Assembly (NCBI GenBank): GCA_001657295.1
Contig: LYSW01000044.1
Coordinates: 1-41,099 of the forward strand
Length of the DNA: 41,099 bases
Direction of reading: 5' to 3'
From: Oceanicaulis sp. BBD 1991-10
GTDB lineage: Bacteria; Pseudomonadota; Alphaproteobacteria; Caulobacterales; Maricaulaceae
In this document: piece by piece, positions 24,686 to 33,800 of the stretch
Layout of the letters: each line of letters begins with the position of its first letter
Position numbering within the stretch: the first letter of the stretch is position 1
Position numbers and translations under genes: made by a program
Notes under the pieces: generated by a model
Told to the model about the DNA's origin: nothing
The model's database searches: none
What the model saw: only the letters and a program-made list of their open reading frames with translations

Positions 24686-25605
24686 CAGACGTCGAAGTCC
24701 AGACCAAGTGCGGAGTAGCGCGCGCGATCTTCGCCCCAGTTGGGCCGGACTTTCACGAACAGGAAGAGATTCACCCGCCGGCCCAGCTCAGCCTCCAACT
24801 CCTTTCGCGCCGCCTCCCCGACCCATTTCACGGTTCGGCCGCCCTTCCCCAGGATGATGGGCTTATGCCCTTCGCGCTCGACATAGATGGTCTGCTCAAT
24901 GCGGACCGATCCATCCTTCATCGCTTTCCAGGCTTCCGTCTCCACGGTCAGCGCATAGGGCAGCTCCTCGTGCACCCGCAAATAGAGCTTCTCCCGCGTG
25001 ATTTCGGCGGCGAGCAGGCGCTCGGGCAAATCTGCGATCTGGTCTTCGGGATAAAGCCAGGGGCTCTCCGGAACCGCTTGCGCAAGCCGCTCGGCGAGGT
25101 CTTCGATATGGTCGCCGGAACTCGCAGATATCATGAAGACTTCGCTATAAACCCCTGTTTTAAATAACTCTTGAGAGATCGAAAGAAGTTCTTCCCGTTT
25201 AACCAGATCGATCTTGTTGAGGACCAGCACCGCCTGACGCTTGTGGGTTTTAAGGCCTTCAATGACCCGCTCCACATCCTCGATTGTGCGGGTCGCTTGC
25301 TTGAGCTGCGCCGCCGCATCGACAACATGGACGATCACATCCGCTTCCGTGGCGCCGTCCCAGGCCGCAGCGACCATGGCCCGGTCAAGCCGCCGGCGTG
25401 GCGCGAACACCCCAGGCGTATCGACCAGCACCACTTGCGACAGGCCGCGCATCATCACGCCGCGCACCTGAAAACGCGTGGTCTGCACCTTCGAGGTCAC
25501 GATCGAGACCTTGCGGCCGACGAGCGCGTTCACAAGCGTCGACTTGCCGGCGTTGGGCGCGCCGATGATTGCGGCGAAGCCGGCGCGCGTGGGACCATCA
25601 GCCAT
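24685..25605 (-). CDS. era: GTPase Era
   Basis: Era is an essential GTPase that binds the 3' end of 16S rRNA during 30S subunit maturation. The 306-residue product has the P-loop GAPNAGKS (15-22), the switch II region DTPGVF, the NKID guanine-specificity motif, and a C-terminal KH domain with ILGKGGRTVKWVGEAARKEL. The start is ATG 25605 (MADGPTRAG), overlapping the end of rnc by eight bases. Longer upstream readings run into rnc. The stretch at about 25135-25205 is locally AT-rich compared with its surroundings but still encodes normal Era sequence. Confidence 0.96.
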   Translation of the reverse strand: MADGPTRAGFAAIIGAPNAGKSTLVNALVGRKVSIVTSKVQTTRFQVRGVMMRGLSQVVLVDTPGVFAPRRRLDRAMVAAAWDGATEADVIVHVVDAAAQLKQATRTIEDVERVIEGLKTHKRQAVLVLNKIDLVKREELLSISQELFKTGVYSEVFMISASSGDHIEDLAERLAQAVPESPWLYPEDQIADLPERLLAAEITREKLYLRVHEELPYALTVETEAWKAMKDGSVRIEQTIYVEREGHKPIILGKGGRTVKWVGEAARKELEAELGRRVNLFLFVKVRPNWGEDRARYSALGLDFDV

Positions 25606-26284
25606 CAGCGGCTTCCTTTTCGAACAAAGCCTGCGCGGCCGCCTGCTGGGCGGCCTGCTTCGAGCCGCCTTCACCGGTCGCTTCGCCTGCGCCGTCGACC
25701 CGGACGGTGACGGTGAAGATCGGCCTGTGATCTGGGCCTTGGCGGCCCTCGACCTGATAAACCGGCGCACCGAAGCCTTTGGCGGCGGCCCATTCCTGCA
25801 GCCGGGACTTTCCGTCCTTGGGCCGTTGGGTGAGACCTTCGAGCTCTTCGGCCCAAGCCGTATCGAAAAAGGCCCGCGCCGCGTCCAGGCCGCCATCCAG
25901 ATAGAGCGCGCCGATCACCGCCTCACAGGCGTCCGCGAGGATGGACTCTTTTTCCCGGCCGCCCATGCGCTCCTCAGCCGGCGACAGCCGCAAGGCGTCA
26001 CCCAGCCGGCAGCGGCGCGCCGCGCGCGCGCAAGCGGATTTGTTGACGATGACGTTCAGGCGGTGCGCCAGACCGCCTTCGTCGATCGATTCAAACGCGC
26101 CGTGCAGCCAGGCCGCCGCGAGCAGTCCCAGGACGCGGTCTCCGAGGAATTCGAGGCGCTCGTTCGACTCCGACCTGTTGCGACCATCGCCATGACTGGC
26201 GTGGGTCAGCGCCCGCTCCAAAAGGGAGCGGTCACGGAAACTCCGTCCGATACGGGTCTCGAAAGCGCTGATCCGGTCCGCCAT
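25598..26284 (-). CDS. rnc: Ribonuclease III
   Basis: RNase III cleaves double-stranded RNA in rRNA precursor processing and mRNA turnover. The 228-residue protein has the catalytic signature NERLEFLGDRVLG (about 41-53), the second acidic cluster ADACEAVIGALYLDGG (about 116-131), and a C-terminal double-stranded-RNA-binding domain ending GGSKQAAQQAAAQALFEKE. The gene begins 9 bases after the lepB stop and overlaps era by eight bases. The lepB-rnc-era-recO order is typical of proteobacteria. Confidence 0.97.
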   Translation of the reverse strand: MADRISAFETRIGRSFRDRSLLERALTHASHGDGRNRSESNERLEFLGDRVLGLLAAAWLHGAFESIDEGGLAHRLNVIVNKSACARAARRCRLGDALRLSPAEERMGGREKESILADACEAVIGALYLDGGLDAARAFFDTAWAEELEGLTQRPKDGKSRLQEWAAAKGFGAPVYQVEGRQGPDHRPIFTVTVRVDGAGEATGEGGSKQAAQQAAAQALFEKEAADG

Positions 26285-26293
26285 GCGCCTTGT

Positions 26294-27094
26294 TTACGCC
26301 GGGTCGGGATCAAGCGACAACCAGAAGCGCTGCGGTCGCAGGCGCCACCAGGTCCAGGGCCGCCAAATGTCGAATTGCGGCCCGGCGGACGCCAACACAA
26401 GCTCGGCGCGGCCAAGAATATTCTCCAACGGGATAAATCCCGGGCCTACAGGCGGCGGCACGCGGCTATCGCGGGATTCATCGCGATTATCACCGAGCAC
26501 GAAGACATGGCCGTCCGGCACCTGCCGCGCGGCGAAGATGTCAAGATCGCCGCTTCCCCGATCCAGGACCGCATAGCCGGCGCCGCCGGGATGCAGTTCT
26601 TCATAAACGCCGTAGGCGATCAGGCGGTCGTCCTGCGTCACGCGTTGCTCATCGCCGATCAAACCCCGCGGCAACGGCTCGCCGTTCAGCCAGACCACGC
26701 CCGCGCGCAGCTCAACGAGATCTCCAGGCAATCCGATCACGCGCTTGATATAGGTGTCGCCGCCCGTTTGCGGGGCGCGAAACACCACGATATCGCCGCG
26801 CTCCGGGAGCCGGGCGAACAAACGCCCCTCAAACACCGCCGGCGCGAACGGCAAGGAGTATCGCGAATAGCCATAGGCCCATTTGGACGCGATCACATAA
26901 TCCCCGTCCTCCAGCGTCGGACGCATGGATTCGGTGGGGATATGAAAAGGTTGAAAGAGCAGCGTTCTCACCGCAACCGCCAGAATAACGGCGCCCAGAA
27001 CCGTCCAGATAAGGCTTTCACCGCCCCGCCCTCTGGCCAGCCGGCGCAACCGACGCCGGCGCCGGACGGCTCTGGAATCGGTCCCGCCGGCCAT
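26294..27094 (-). CDS. lepB: Signal peptidase I
   Basis: LepB removes signal peptides from secreted proteins at the outer face of the cytoplasmic membrane. The 266-residue protein has a very basic N terminus (RRRRRLRRLARGR, 11-23), one membrane helix (about 28-48), the catalytic serine in IPTESMRPTL (Ser56) and the general-base lysine in TYIKRVIGLPGD (Lys117). Box E is seen as FVLGDNRDESRDSR. It begins 3 bases after acpS. Confidence 0.96.
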   Translation of the reverse strand: MAGGTDSRAVRRRRRLRRLARGRGGESLIWTVLGAVILAVAVRTLLFQPFHIPTESMRPTLEDGDYVIASKWAYGYSRYSLPFAPAVFEGRLFARLPERGDIVVFRAPQTGGDTYIKRVIGLPGDLVELRAGVVWLNGEPLPRGLIGDEQRVTQDDRLIAYGVYEELHPGGAGYAVLDRGSGDLDIFAARQVPDGHVFVLGDNRDESRDSRVPPPVGPGFIPLENILGRAELVLASAGPQFDIWRPWTWWRLRPQRFWLSLDPDPA

Positions 27095-27097
27095 CGC

Positions 27098-27505
27098 TCA
27101 GATCAGCCGGCGATCAACCGCTTCGATGACCACGAAGGCCTGCGCCCACGGGTGATCATCAGTCAGGGTGAGATGAACCAGCGGGTTCAGGGTCGAAGGC
27201 GTCAGTTCATCCAAGCGATCCGCCGCCGCGCCGGTCAGACGCAAAGTCGGTTTGCCGCCGGGAAGATTGACGACCTCCATCTGCTTCCAGGTGACGCCCC
27301 GGTAAATCCCCGTTCCCAGCGCCTTGGCGCAGGCTTCCTTTGCGGCGAAGCGTTTGGCGTAAGTGTCGATCCGCCGCCGGCGGCCTTCGGCTTTCTCACG
27401 TTCTAAGGGCGTGAAAACCCGGTTCAGGAACCGCTCCCCGAAGCGCTCGACCGAGCGTTCGATGCGCCGGATGTCAATAATGTCGGACCCGATCCCGATG
27501 ATCAC
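27098..27505 (-). CDS. acpS: Holo-[acyl-carrier-protein] synthase
   Basis: AcpS attaches 4'-phosphopantetheine from CoA to acyl carrier protein, activating fatty-acid synthesis. The 135-residue protein has the family N terminus [15 protein letters not shown] (Asp in the GSD motif binds Mg2+), [12 protein letters not shown] and the second signature [18 protein letters not shown]. The start is GTG 27505, forming a GTGA overlap with the pdxJ stop. Longer upstream readings lie inside pdxJ. Coupling with pdxJ is common in proteobacteria. Confidence 0.95.
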   Translation of the reverse strand: MIIGIGSDIIDIRRIERSVERFGERFLNRVFTPLEREKAEGRRRRIDTYAKRFAAKEACAKALGTGIYRGVTWKQMEVVNLPGGKPTLRLTGAAADRLDELTPSTLNPLVHLTLTDDHPWAQAFVVIEAVDRRLI

Positions 27506-28257
27506 GCGGCGGCCTCCTTGCGCGCTTCGTCCATCAGGGCGCGCATGCGCTGTACGGCGCTCGGCAGGCCTGTGAAGATCGCCTCGCCGATGAGAAAATG
27601 CCCGATATTCAACTCGGCGATTTCCGGAATCGCGGCGATGGGTTTCACATTGTCGTAGGTCAGGCCATGGCCGGCATGGGGCTCCAGCCCGCGGGCGCGC
27701 GCTTCGCGGGCCGCCACCTGCAAACGATCGAGCTCGTCGTTGAGCGCGGCCTCGTCGCCTTGCAGCCAAAGCTCCGCATAGCGCCCGGTATGCAGCTCGA
27801 CGACGGGGGCTCCGATGACTTCGGAGACCGCGATCTGGACCGGATCGGGTTCGATGAAGAGCGAGACCCTGCAGCCGGCGTCGGCCAGCTCGCGAACGAT
27901 CGGCGCGATCGAATTGTGCTGGCCCGCCACATCCAGACCGCCCTCGGTGGTGCGTTCCTCGCGCTTTTCCGGGACGATGCAGGCGGCGTGCGGCTGAAAC
28001 CCGGTCGCGATGGCGCACATCTCATCCGTGGCGGCCATTTCCAGATTGATCGGAAGCGGGGACGCGAGGCGAATGGCTTGCAGGTCGCCGTCGCGAATAT
28101 GGCGGCGGTCTTCGCGCAAGTGGATGGTCAATCCGTCGGCGCCGGCTTCATACGCCATGGCGGCCGCGCGCGCCGGGTCCGGGTGGGCGCCGCCGCGCGC
28201 ATTCCGGATGGTCGCCACATGGTCGATATTCAATCCCAGGCGCAAACGGTCCGACAT
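27502..28257 (-). CDS. pdxJ: Pyridoxine 5'-phosphate synthase
   Basis: PdxJ closes the pyridine ring of vitamin B6 from 1-deoxyxylulose 5-phosphate and 3-amino-2-oxopropyl phosphate in the DXP-dependent pathway. The 251-residue TIM-barrel product begins [20 protein letters not shown] and contains [16 protein letters not shown] and [13 protein letters not shown]. The ATG at 28257 shares a base with the pyrE stop. Its product PLP serves HemA and GlyA, which are also in this window. Confidence 0.96.
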   Translation of the reverse strand: MSDRLRLGLNIDHVATIRNARGGAHPDPARAAAMAYEAGADGLTIHLREDRRHIRDGDLQAIRLASPLPINLEMAATDEMCAIATGFQPHAACIVPEKREERTTEGGLDVAGQHNSIAPIVRELADAGCRVSLFIEPDPVQIAVSEVIGAPVVELHTGRYAELWLQGDEAALNDELDRLQVAAREARARGLEPHAGHGLTYDNVKPIAAIPEIAELNIGHFLIGEAIFTGLPSAVQRMRALMDEARKEAAA

Positions 28258-28841
28258 CAGGCAAGCCCCCGGCTGCCGGGCTTGATCGCGGGGATGCGTT
28301 CCAGCTCCTCGGGCAATTGATCGGCCGGATAGGCCGGGAAGTTCACTGTTGCGAGCGCCGTCAAGGGCACGCCCACATCCGCCTTGCCGCCCGAGCGGTC
28401 GACCAGGCAGCCTTCGGCGAGGACCTTCGCGCCGGTGGCCTCGATGGCGGCGATGCATTCGCGGCTCGACAGACCGGTGGTGACGATGTCCTCGATCACC
28501 AGAACGCGGTCCGCGCCGGTCAGTTCAAAACCGCGCCGCAGGGCGAATTCACCGCCCTCCCGTTCAACAAACATGAATGGCAGGCCCAGCTGCCGGGACA
28601 TTTCATAGCCCGGGATGATTCCGCCGACCGCCGGCGAGACGATGGCGGTGAAGGGCCCCTGTCCGGATTCGCTCAACCGCTCAGCCAGGGCGCGACACAG
28701 CCGTTCCGTCCGGGCGGCGTCGCGAAACACCAGAGCCTTTTGCAGAAAGACCGGGCTGCGAAGCCCGGAGGACAATATGAAATGCCCTTCCAGCAGCGCC
28801 CCCGCCGCCTTGAACTCCGCGAGTACATCTTCGACAGTCAT
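28257..28841 (-). CDS. pyrE: Orotate phosphoribosyltransferase
   Basis: PyrE transfers ribose 5-phosphate from PRPP to orotate, forming OMP in pyrimidine synthesis. The 194-residue protein shows [18 protein letters not shown] near the N terminus, the flexible-loop region [15 protein letters not shown], and the PRPP-binding motif [14 protein letters not shown] (about 113-126). It overlaps the rsh stop by four bases (ATGA) and pdxJ by one. Its place directly after the ppGpp enzyme gene is a familiar alphaproteobacterial arrangement. Confidence 0.95.
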   Translation of the reverse strand: MTVEDVLAEFKAAGALLEGHFILSSGLRSPVFLQKALVFRDAARTERLCRALAERLSESGQGPFTAIVSPAVGGIIPGYEMSRQLGLPFMFVEREGGEFALRRGFELTGADRVLVIEDIVTTGLSSRECIAAIEATGAKVLAEGCLVDRSGGKADVGVPLTALATVNFPAYPADQLPEELERIPAIKPGSRGLA

Positions 28842-31102
28842 GGGCGCTCCGCTTCAGGGCTGGTGTCAGGACCGCTGGCGGCGGCGTCGCCGGCCGCACG
28901 TGTCCGCTCGACGCTCACAACCCGCTCGCTCGTCTTGAGCGCCGCAACGATGTTTGAAAGGTGGCGGGCGTCAAAAACCTCAATGTCGAAGGACATAGTG
29001 AAAAAGTCCTTGGTCCGCTCCACCGTCTTCACATCAGAGATATTGCCGCCGGCCTCGCCGACAATTCCCGCCATCTCGGCCAGAACGCCGGGCTCGTTGC
29101 GCACCGTGGCGTTCACACGGCCGACTGAAACCGCGTTGAAATTGGCTTCCGGCGTCCATTTCAGGTCAATCCAGTTTTCCAGGTCATCATCGCCTTCGAG
29201 CGCGGCGAGGACCTCGCAATCGATGACATGAACCTGGACGCCCTTGCCCGGCGTCATCACCCCGACGATGCGATCGCCCGGCATCGGGGAGCAGCAATTG
29301 GCGAAATGCAGGCTGACCCCAGGGGTCAGGCCGCGCCCATGAACATAAAGCCGGCCGCGCTCATCCTCGATCCGCTCCCGGTCCTGCGGACGGCGGCCGC
29401 GCATCTCCTTGAGCCCTGGATAGACCGCTTCAAGCAATTCGCCCGAGGACACCTGGCCGCGGCCAAGTGCGATATAGAGATCTTCCGGCGTGTTCGGCTC
29501 AAGCCGCTTGAGCGCGTCATCAAGCATCGCTTCACGAAAGACCTTGCCCTCGCGAAGGAAGGCGTGTTCCGCAATCACTTTGCCGATCCGCAAAAACTCA
29601 TCCGTTTCCGAGGACCGGATCAGCTTGCGGATGGCGGCGCGGGCGCGCCCGGTGATCACCAGATCCTCCCACCCGGCTGGCGGATGACGTTCGCCGCCTT
29701 TGACGATCTCCACCACATCGCCATTGGACAGCCGGGTCCGCAAAGGCCGCTCGCGGCCATTGATCTTCGCGCCGATCGCCGTGTGGCCAAGTTCGGTGTG
29801 AACCGCAAAGGCGAAGTCGAGCGGCGTCGCCCCGCCAGGCAATGCAATTAGGTCGCCTTTCGGGGTGAAGGCGTAGACCTCGTTGGCGAACATCTCCAGC
29901 TTGGCGTGCTCAAGAAATTCGTCGGGATCCCCGCCCTGCTCGAGAATCTCCATGAGCGGCCGCAGCCGGTCGATCGGGTCGCCGCCCGCCGCTTCGGCCG
30001 CTTTGGCGTCATAGCTGTATTTGCCTGACTTGTAGCGCCAGTGCGCCGCCACTCCGTCCTCGGCGATGCGCTCCATCGCCTCGGTGCGGATCTGCAGTTC
30101 GACGCGCAAATTGCTCGGACCGATAATGGTGGTGTGCAGGGAGCGATAATTGTTCGGCTTGGGCACCGAGATGTAATCGCGAAATCGTTCCGGCACGCAG
30201 CGCCAGACCTGATGGACCACGCCCAGAGCGCGATAGCACTCGTCGGGATGTTCGACCAAAATCCGAAACGCGTAGATGTCGGCGATATCTTCGAAGCCGA
30301 CGCCCTTTTTCTCCAGCTTGCGCCAGATTGAATAGGGCCGTTTCTCGCGGCCGAAGACACGGGCGTCGATGCCGGCTTCAACCAGGTGATCGGACAAGCT
30401 GGCGGACACCGCCGCAACAGCGTCGCTGCGCTTGCTGCGCAGATCCCGAAGGCGTCGGGTGATCGATTGGTGCGCGGCCGGATTCAAGTTGAAGAACGCC
30501 AGGTCCTCCAGCTCGACGCAAACCCGATTCACGCCGATGCGCCGCGCGAGCGGCGCGTAGATTTCCAGGGTTTCCCGCGCGATCCGCTCACGTTTGTCCT
30601 GCTTGGGCACGAAGTGCAGCGTGCGCATATTGTGAAGACGGTCACACAGCTTCACCAGGAGGACCCGAACGTCCTTGGTGATCGCGACCACCAGTTTTTG
30701 CAGATTCTCCGCCTGCTTGGTGCGTTTGGAGCGCAAATCCATCTGGCCGAGCTTGGTGACGCCGTCGACCAATTGAGCGACATCGGCCCCGAACTCGCGC
30801 TCCAGATCGTTGAGCGTCGCGTCCGTGTCCTCAACCGTGTCGTGGAGAAGACCGGTGCAGATCGTGGCCACGTCCAGGCGCAAATCCGCCAGCAGCAGCG
30901 CGACTTCTACGGTGTGGGAGTAATAAGGCGCGCCCGATTGCCGGGTCTGACCTTCATGGGCCTCGCGCGTGAACTCGTAGGCGCGCCGCAGAAGATCGGC
31001 GTCGGCCTTGGGGTAATAGGTTTGAACGCGCGAAACCAGATCGTCGGCGCTGGGGATCGCGTCGGCGGAGCTCGGCGCGGACGTAGACGCCAGCGCGCTC
31101 AC
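28838..31102 (-). CDS. rsh: Bifunctional (p)ppGpp synthetase/hydrolase (Rel/SpoT homologue)
   Basis: This enzyme makes and degrades the alarmone (p)ppGpp in the stringent response. The 754-residue protein has an intact hydrolase HD site ([11 protein letters not shown], His87-Asp88), a synthetase domain with [13 protein letters not shown], a TGS domain (about 395-455, [20 protein letters not shown]), and a C-terminal ACT domain. Both catalytic halves look active, as expected when it is the single long RSH of an alphaproteobacterium. The start at 31102 is GTG, just after the rpoZ stop. A weak ribosome-binding site suggests coupling, and a slightly later start cannot be excluded. Confidence 0.95.
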   Translation of the reverse strand: MSALASTSAPSSADAIPSADDLVSRVQTYYPKADADLLRRAYEFTREAHEGQTRQSGAPYYSHTVEVALLLADLRLDVATICTGLLHDTVEDTDATLNDLEREFGADVAQLVDGVTKLGQMDLRSKRTKQAENLQKLVVAITKDVRVLLVKLCDRLHNMRTLHFVPKQDKRERIARETLEIYAPLARRIGVNRVCVELEDLAFFNLNPAAHQSITRRLRDLRSKRSDAVAAVSASLSDHLVEAGIDARVFGREKRPYSIWRKLEKKGVGFEDIADIYAFRILVEHPDECYRALGVVHQVWRCVPERFRDYISVPKPNNYRSLHTTIIGPSNLRVELQIRTEAMERIAEDGVAAHWRYKSGKYSYDAKAAEAAGGDPIDRLRPLMEILEQGGDPDEFLEHAKLEMFANEVYAFTPKGDLIALPGGATPLDFAFAVHTELGHTAIGAKINGRERPLRTRLSNGDVVEIVKGGERHPPAGWEDLVITGRARAAIRKLIRSSETDEFLRIGKVIAEHAFLREGKVFREAMLDDALKRLEPNTPEDLYIALGRGQVSSGELLEAVYPGLKEMRGRRPQDRERIEDERGRLYVHGRGLTPGVSLHFANCCSPMPGDRIVGVMTPGKGVQVHVIDCEVLAALEGDDDLENWIDLKWTPEANFNAVSVGRVNATVRNEPGVLAEMAGIVGEAGGNISDVKTVERTKDFFTMSFDIEVFDARHLSNIVAALKTSERVVSVERTRAAGDAAASGPDTSPEAERP

Positions 31103-31105
31103 CGC

Positions 31106-31465
31106 TTAGATGCGGCCGTCTGCAGGGCCGTCCCGGTCAGATTGAAGCGCCTTGAGCATGGCGGCTTCATCCATCTCCGGCGCCGGGAGCGCCGGACGAT
31201 CGGCCGGAGCGGCTTCTTCCGCTTCGTCCTCATCGGCCGGAATCACGCGCTGAAGCCCGGACACGAGGCTCTCGGTCAGGACTTCCATATCCAGCGTGTC
31301 TTCGGCGATTTCGCGCAGCGCCACCACCGGATTCTTGTCATTGTCCCGATCCAGCGTCAGCGCGGCGCCGGCGGAAATATTCCGCGCGCGGTGAGCCGCC
31401 ATCAACACCAGCTCGAAGCGGTTGTCGATTTTTTCAATGCAATCTTCAACGGTGACGCGGGCCAT
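31106..31465 (-). CDS. rpoZ: RNA polymerase omega subunit
   Basis: Omega helps assemble RNA polymerase and can bind ppGpp in proteobacteria. The 119-residue protein begins [20 protein letters not shown] and contains the conserved [11 protein letters not shown] (about 23-33) and [11 protein letters not shown]. It has an acidic C-terminal tail. The stop is 3 bases before the rsh GTG, so a ppGpp-responsive polymerase subunit and the ppGpp enzyme are co-expressed. AGGAG lies about 11 bases before the ATG. The 50-base gap to folK contains a weak -10-like TATCAC and nothing else. Confidence 0.95.
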   Translation of the reverse strand: MARVTVEDCIEKIDNRFELVLMAAHRARNISAGAALTLDRDNDKNPVVALREIAEDTLDMEVLTESLVSGLQRVIPADEDEAEEAAPADRPALPAPEMDEAAMLKALQSDRDGPADGRI

Positions 31466-31515
31466 GCCGGGCGATGCTCCTGCGGTGATAGGGCGACAGA
31501 GCCGACGGTCCTACC

Positions 31516-32106
31516 TTACTCGGGCGGGCGCTTCAAGCCGTTCGCCGCAGCGCACAACAGATCACCAACGGGTTGGCAGGCCTCCCGGTCAGTGCGCGGA
31601 AGCCTTGCGATGAGCGTATCCAAATCTCGTCCGGTCCCCGGTTCGCGCCAATCCGGTGCGATATCTTTTAACGGGAGCAGCACGAAGGCCCTTTGAACCG
31701 CTCTTGGATGGGGAAGGATGAGGGCGTTGTCACGCTCGCTTGTTCGAACCACGCCGCGATAATCGATCAGGTCGAGATCCATGCTTCGGGGCGCATTGCG
31801 CACGCTCCTGGTCCGCCCGAAAGCCTTCTCGATTTCGTGAAGGCGATCCATGAGGTTCTCGGCGCCAAGCCTGGTCCGCAACGCGGCGCAGCCGTTGATG
31901 AAAGGCGGATCGCTTGGATCAGGCCAGGCGGGAGAACGCCAAGCCCTTGAGGTTGCAGTGACCGTGACCTCCGCGGCATCCAGCGCCGCCAAAGCTGAAT
32001 TGAGGTTTTCAACCGGGGTCGCGCGGCGATAAGCTCGATTCGCTCCCAGCGCGATGAAGATGCGCCCGTGAGCGTCATTTGATCCCTGCAATCGAAAGGA
32101 AGGCAT
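31516..32106 (-). CDS. folK: 2-amino-4-hydroxy-6-hydroxymethyldihydropteridine diphosphokinase
   Basis: FolK pyrophosphorylates 6-hydroxymethyl-dihydropterin in folate synthesis. The 196-residue protein has FIALGANRAYR (about 17-27), FINGCAALRT, the signature GRTRSVRNAPRSMDLDLIDY (about 94-113) and LPHPRAVQRAFVLLPL. The ATG at 32106 is only 4 bases from the start of the divergent NYN-domain gene and has no clear ribosome-binding site. A shorter protein starting within the first about 15 residues is possible, since the conserved fold begins near residue 16. Confidence 0.93.
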   Translation of the reverse strand: MPSFRLQGSNDAHGRIFIALGANRAYRRATPVENLNSALAALDAAEVTVTATSRAWRSPAWPDPSDPPFINGCAALRTRLGAENLMDRLHEIEKAFGRTRSVRNAPRSMDLDLIDYRGVVRTSERDNALILPHPRAVQRAFVLLPLKDIAPDWREPGTGRDLDTLIARLPRTDREACQPVGDLLCAAANGLKRPPE

Positions 32107-32110
32107 TACA

Positions 32111-32674
32111 ATGACATTCTATCCCAATGAGCGTATTGGTTTATTCATAGACGGCGCGAACCTGTATTCCGCTGCTAAGTCCCTTGATTTCGACATTGAT
32201 TATCGCCGTTTGCTCGAAGAGTTCCGCAAGCGCGGCCGCCTCATCCGCGCCAACTACTACACCGCCCTGATCGAAAGCGAGGAATACACGCCGATCCGGC
32301 CGCTGATCGACTGGCTGGATTATAACGGCTTCAAAGTCGTCACCAAGGCCGCCAAGGAGTATTCCGACGATAGCGGCCGCCGGCGCATCAAAGGCGATAT
32401 GGACGTGGAGATCGCGGTCGATATCGTCGAAGCCGCAGGCTATCTGGACCATGTGGTGCTGTTTTCCGGCGACGGCGATTTCCGCAAGGTGGTTGAAGCC
32501 GTCCAGCGCCACGGCACCCGGGTCTCGGTGGTTTCGACGTTGAAATCCAGCCCGCCGATGGCCTCGGACGATTTGCGCCGGCAGGCGGATTCTTTCATCG
32601 AGCTGGCCGAACTGGGCAAGCTGGTGGGCCGGGAGCGGCGCGCCCGCGATGACGAATATGACGACGAAGACTGA
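32111..32674 (+). CDS. NYN domain protein (LabA/DUF88 family, predicted ribonuclease)
   Basis: NYN domains are PIN-like folds predicted or shown to be metal-dependent RNases. This 187-residue protein keeps the acidic cluster: Asp14 in GLFIDGANLYS, Asp96 and Asp98 in KGDMDVEIAVD, and Asp121 and Asp123 in FSGDGDF. It ends in an acidic tail (RDDEYDDED). AGGAAGG lies 7 bases before the ATG and overlaps the first codons of divergent folK. Its stop overlaps the start of the uracil-DNA glycosylase gene (TGATG), so the two proteins are made together. The cellular RNA target is unknown. Confidence 0.92.
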   Translation: MTFYPNERIGLFIDGANLYSAAKSLDFDIDYRRLLEEFRKRGRLIRANYYTALIESEEYTPIRPLIDWLDYNGFKVVTKAAKEYSDDSGRRRIKGDMDVEIAVDIVEAAGYLDHVVLFSGDGDFRKVVEAVQRHGTRVSVVSTLKSSPPMASDDLRRQADSFIELAELGKLVGRERRARDDEYDDED

Positions 32675-33336
32675 TGGCCGGACGACAAGGAAGCGTGGCG
32701 GCCGAGCCGCCCGCTGACTGCGCGCTTTGCCCCCGCCTGGTGGAATATCGGCGCGAGAATCAGCGCGCCGAACCCACCTGGTTCAACGGGGCGGCACCGA
32801 GCTTCGGCGATGAGCAGGCGCGCCTGCTCATCGTCGGCCTGGCGCCTGGCCGCGGCGGCGCCAATCGCACCGGCCGCCCGTTCACCGGGGATTGGGCCGG
32901 CGACCTGCTGTATCCGACGCTGGCGAAATTCAATCTGTCGACCGGGACCTTCAATCCCGACGGCAAAGATGATCTGGCCCTCGTCGACGCCATGATCACC
33001 AATGCGGTGCGCTGCGTGCCGCCGCAGAACAAGCCCATCGGCGCGGAGATGAATAACTGCCGCCCCTTCCTCACCGCGCGGATCGAGGCGCTTCCCAATC
33101 TCAAGGCGCTGATCGCTTTGGGGCGGGTCGCTCACGAGAATATCTTGAAGGCGCTTGGGTACAGACAATCCGCCTTCAAATTCGCCCACGGCGCAGAGCA
33201 CGAGATCGAAGGCCGGCAAGGCCCCCTCACCCTGATCGATAGCTATCACTGCTCACGCTATAATACGAATACGGGCCGGTTGACCGAGGCGATGTTTCAC
33301 GACGTCTTCGCCGCCGCCCGGCGCCGGCTGAGCTAG
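32674..33336 (+). CDS. Uracil-DNA glycosylase, family 5 (UDGb-type)
   Basis: This base-excision-repair enzyme removes uracil, and in this family often other deaminated bases, from DNA. The 220-residue protein has four cysteines placed for a [4Fe-4S] cluster (C16, C19, C114, C129). Motif 1 is [19 protein letters not shown] (55-73), where the usual catalytic Asp/Asn is Ala as in family 5. Motif 2 is [12 protein letters not shown] (His192). It is coupled to the NYN gene by a one-base overlap. Its 3' end overlaps convergent smpB by four bases around CTAG. Confidence 0.93.
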   Translation: MAGRQGSVAAEPPADCALCPRLVEYRRENQRAEPTWFNGAAPSFGDEQARLLIVGLAPGRGGANRTGRPFTGDWAGDLLYPTLAKFNLSTGTFNPDGKDDLALVDAMITNAVRCVPPQNKPIGAEMNNCRPFLTARIEALPNLKALIALGRVAHENILKALGYRQSAFKFAHGAEHEIEGRQGPLTLIDSYHCSRYNTNTGRLTEAMFHDVFAAARRRLS

Positions 33337-33800
33337 CCGTAAGTCTTCAAAATCCGCTGCTTGGCGCGGTTCCAGTCGCGTTCTTTCTTGGTTTCGCGCT
33401 TATCGACCGTCTTCTTGCCCTTCGCCAGGCCGATCTGAAGCTTGGCGAGGCCGCGATCATTGAAGAAGAGGCGCAGGGGCACGATGGTCCGGCCTTCGCG
33501 TTGAACCGAGCCGGCGAGCTTATTCATCTCCTTCTTGTGCAGCAGGAGCTTTCGCGGCCGGCGCGGCTCGTGATTATTGCGATTGCCGTGGCTGAAGCGC
33601 GGAATGTCGGCGTTGATCAGCCAGACCTCACCCTTTTCCGGACTGACATAGCTTTCCGCAATATTCGCCTTGCCTTCACGCAGCGACTTCACCTCGGTGC
33701 CCACCAATTGGAGCCCGGCTTCGAACGTGTCTTCGATCTCGTAGTCGAAGCGCGCCCGGCGATTGACCGCGATCAGGCCTTTGTCAGCATCCTTTTTCAT
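33333..33800 (-). CDS. smpB: SsrA-binding protein SmpB
   Basis: SmpB binds tmRNA and brings it to stalled ribosomes for trans-translation. The 155-residue protein contains [20 protein letters not shown] and [19 protein letters not shown], and ends in the conserved basic tail [17 protein letters not shown]. The ATG at 33800 overlaps the dapA stop (ATGA). A start at 33812 would add four residues and cannot be excluded. No tmRNA gene is seen in the window. Confidence 0.96.
   Translation of the reverse strand: MKKDADKGLIAVNRRARFDYEIEDTFEAGLQLVGTEVKSLREGKANIAESYVSPEKGEVWLINADIPRFSHGNRNNHEPRRPRKLLLHKKEMNKLAGSVQREGRTIVPLRLFFNDRGLAKLQIGLAKGKKTVDKRETKKERDWNRAKQRILKTYG

Noticed and set aside
25135-25205. 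Horizontally acquired insert in era because of local AT-richness
   Set aside because: The encoded residues are normal Era sequence (NKID region and following helix) and the reading frame is unbroken, so it is a local codon-use fluctuation.
25478-27406. 642-codon plus-strand open frame opposite era, rnc, lepB and acpS
   Set aside because: It spans four certain minus-strand genes and shows no domain, so it is a codon-usage shadow.
32111-33336. Toxin-antitoxin pair
   Set aside because: Although NYN/PIN folds occur in toxins, the partner is a full uracil-DNA glycosylase with catalytic and Fe-S residues, not an antitoxin-like protein.
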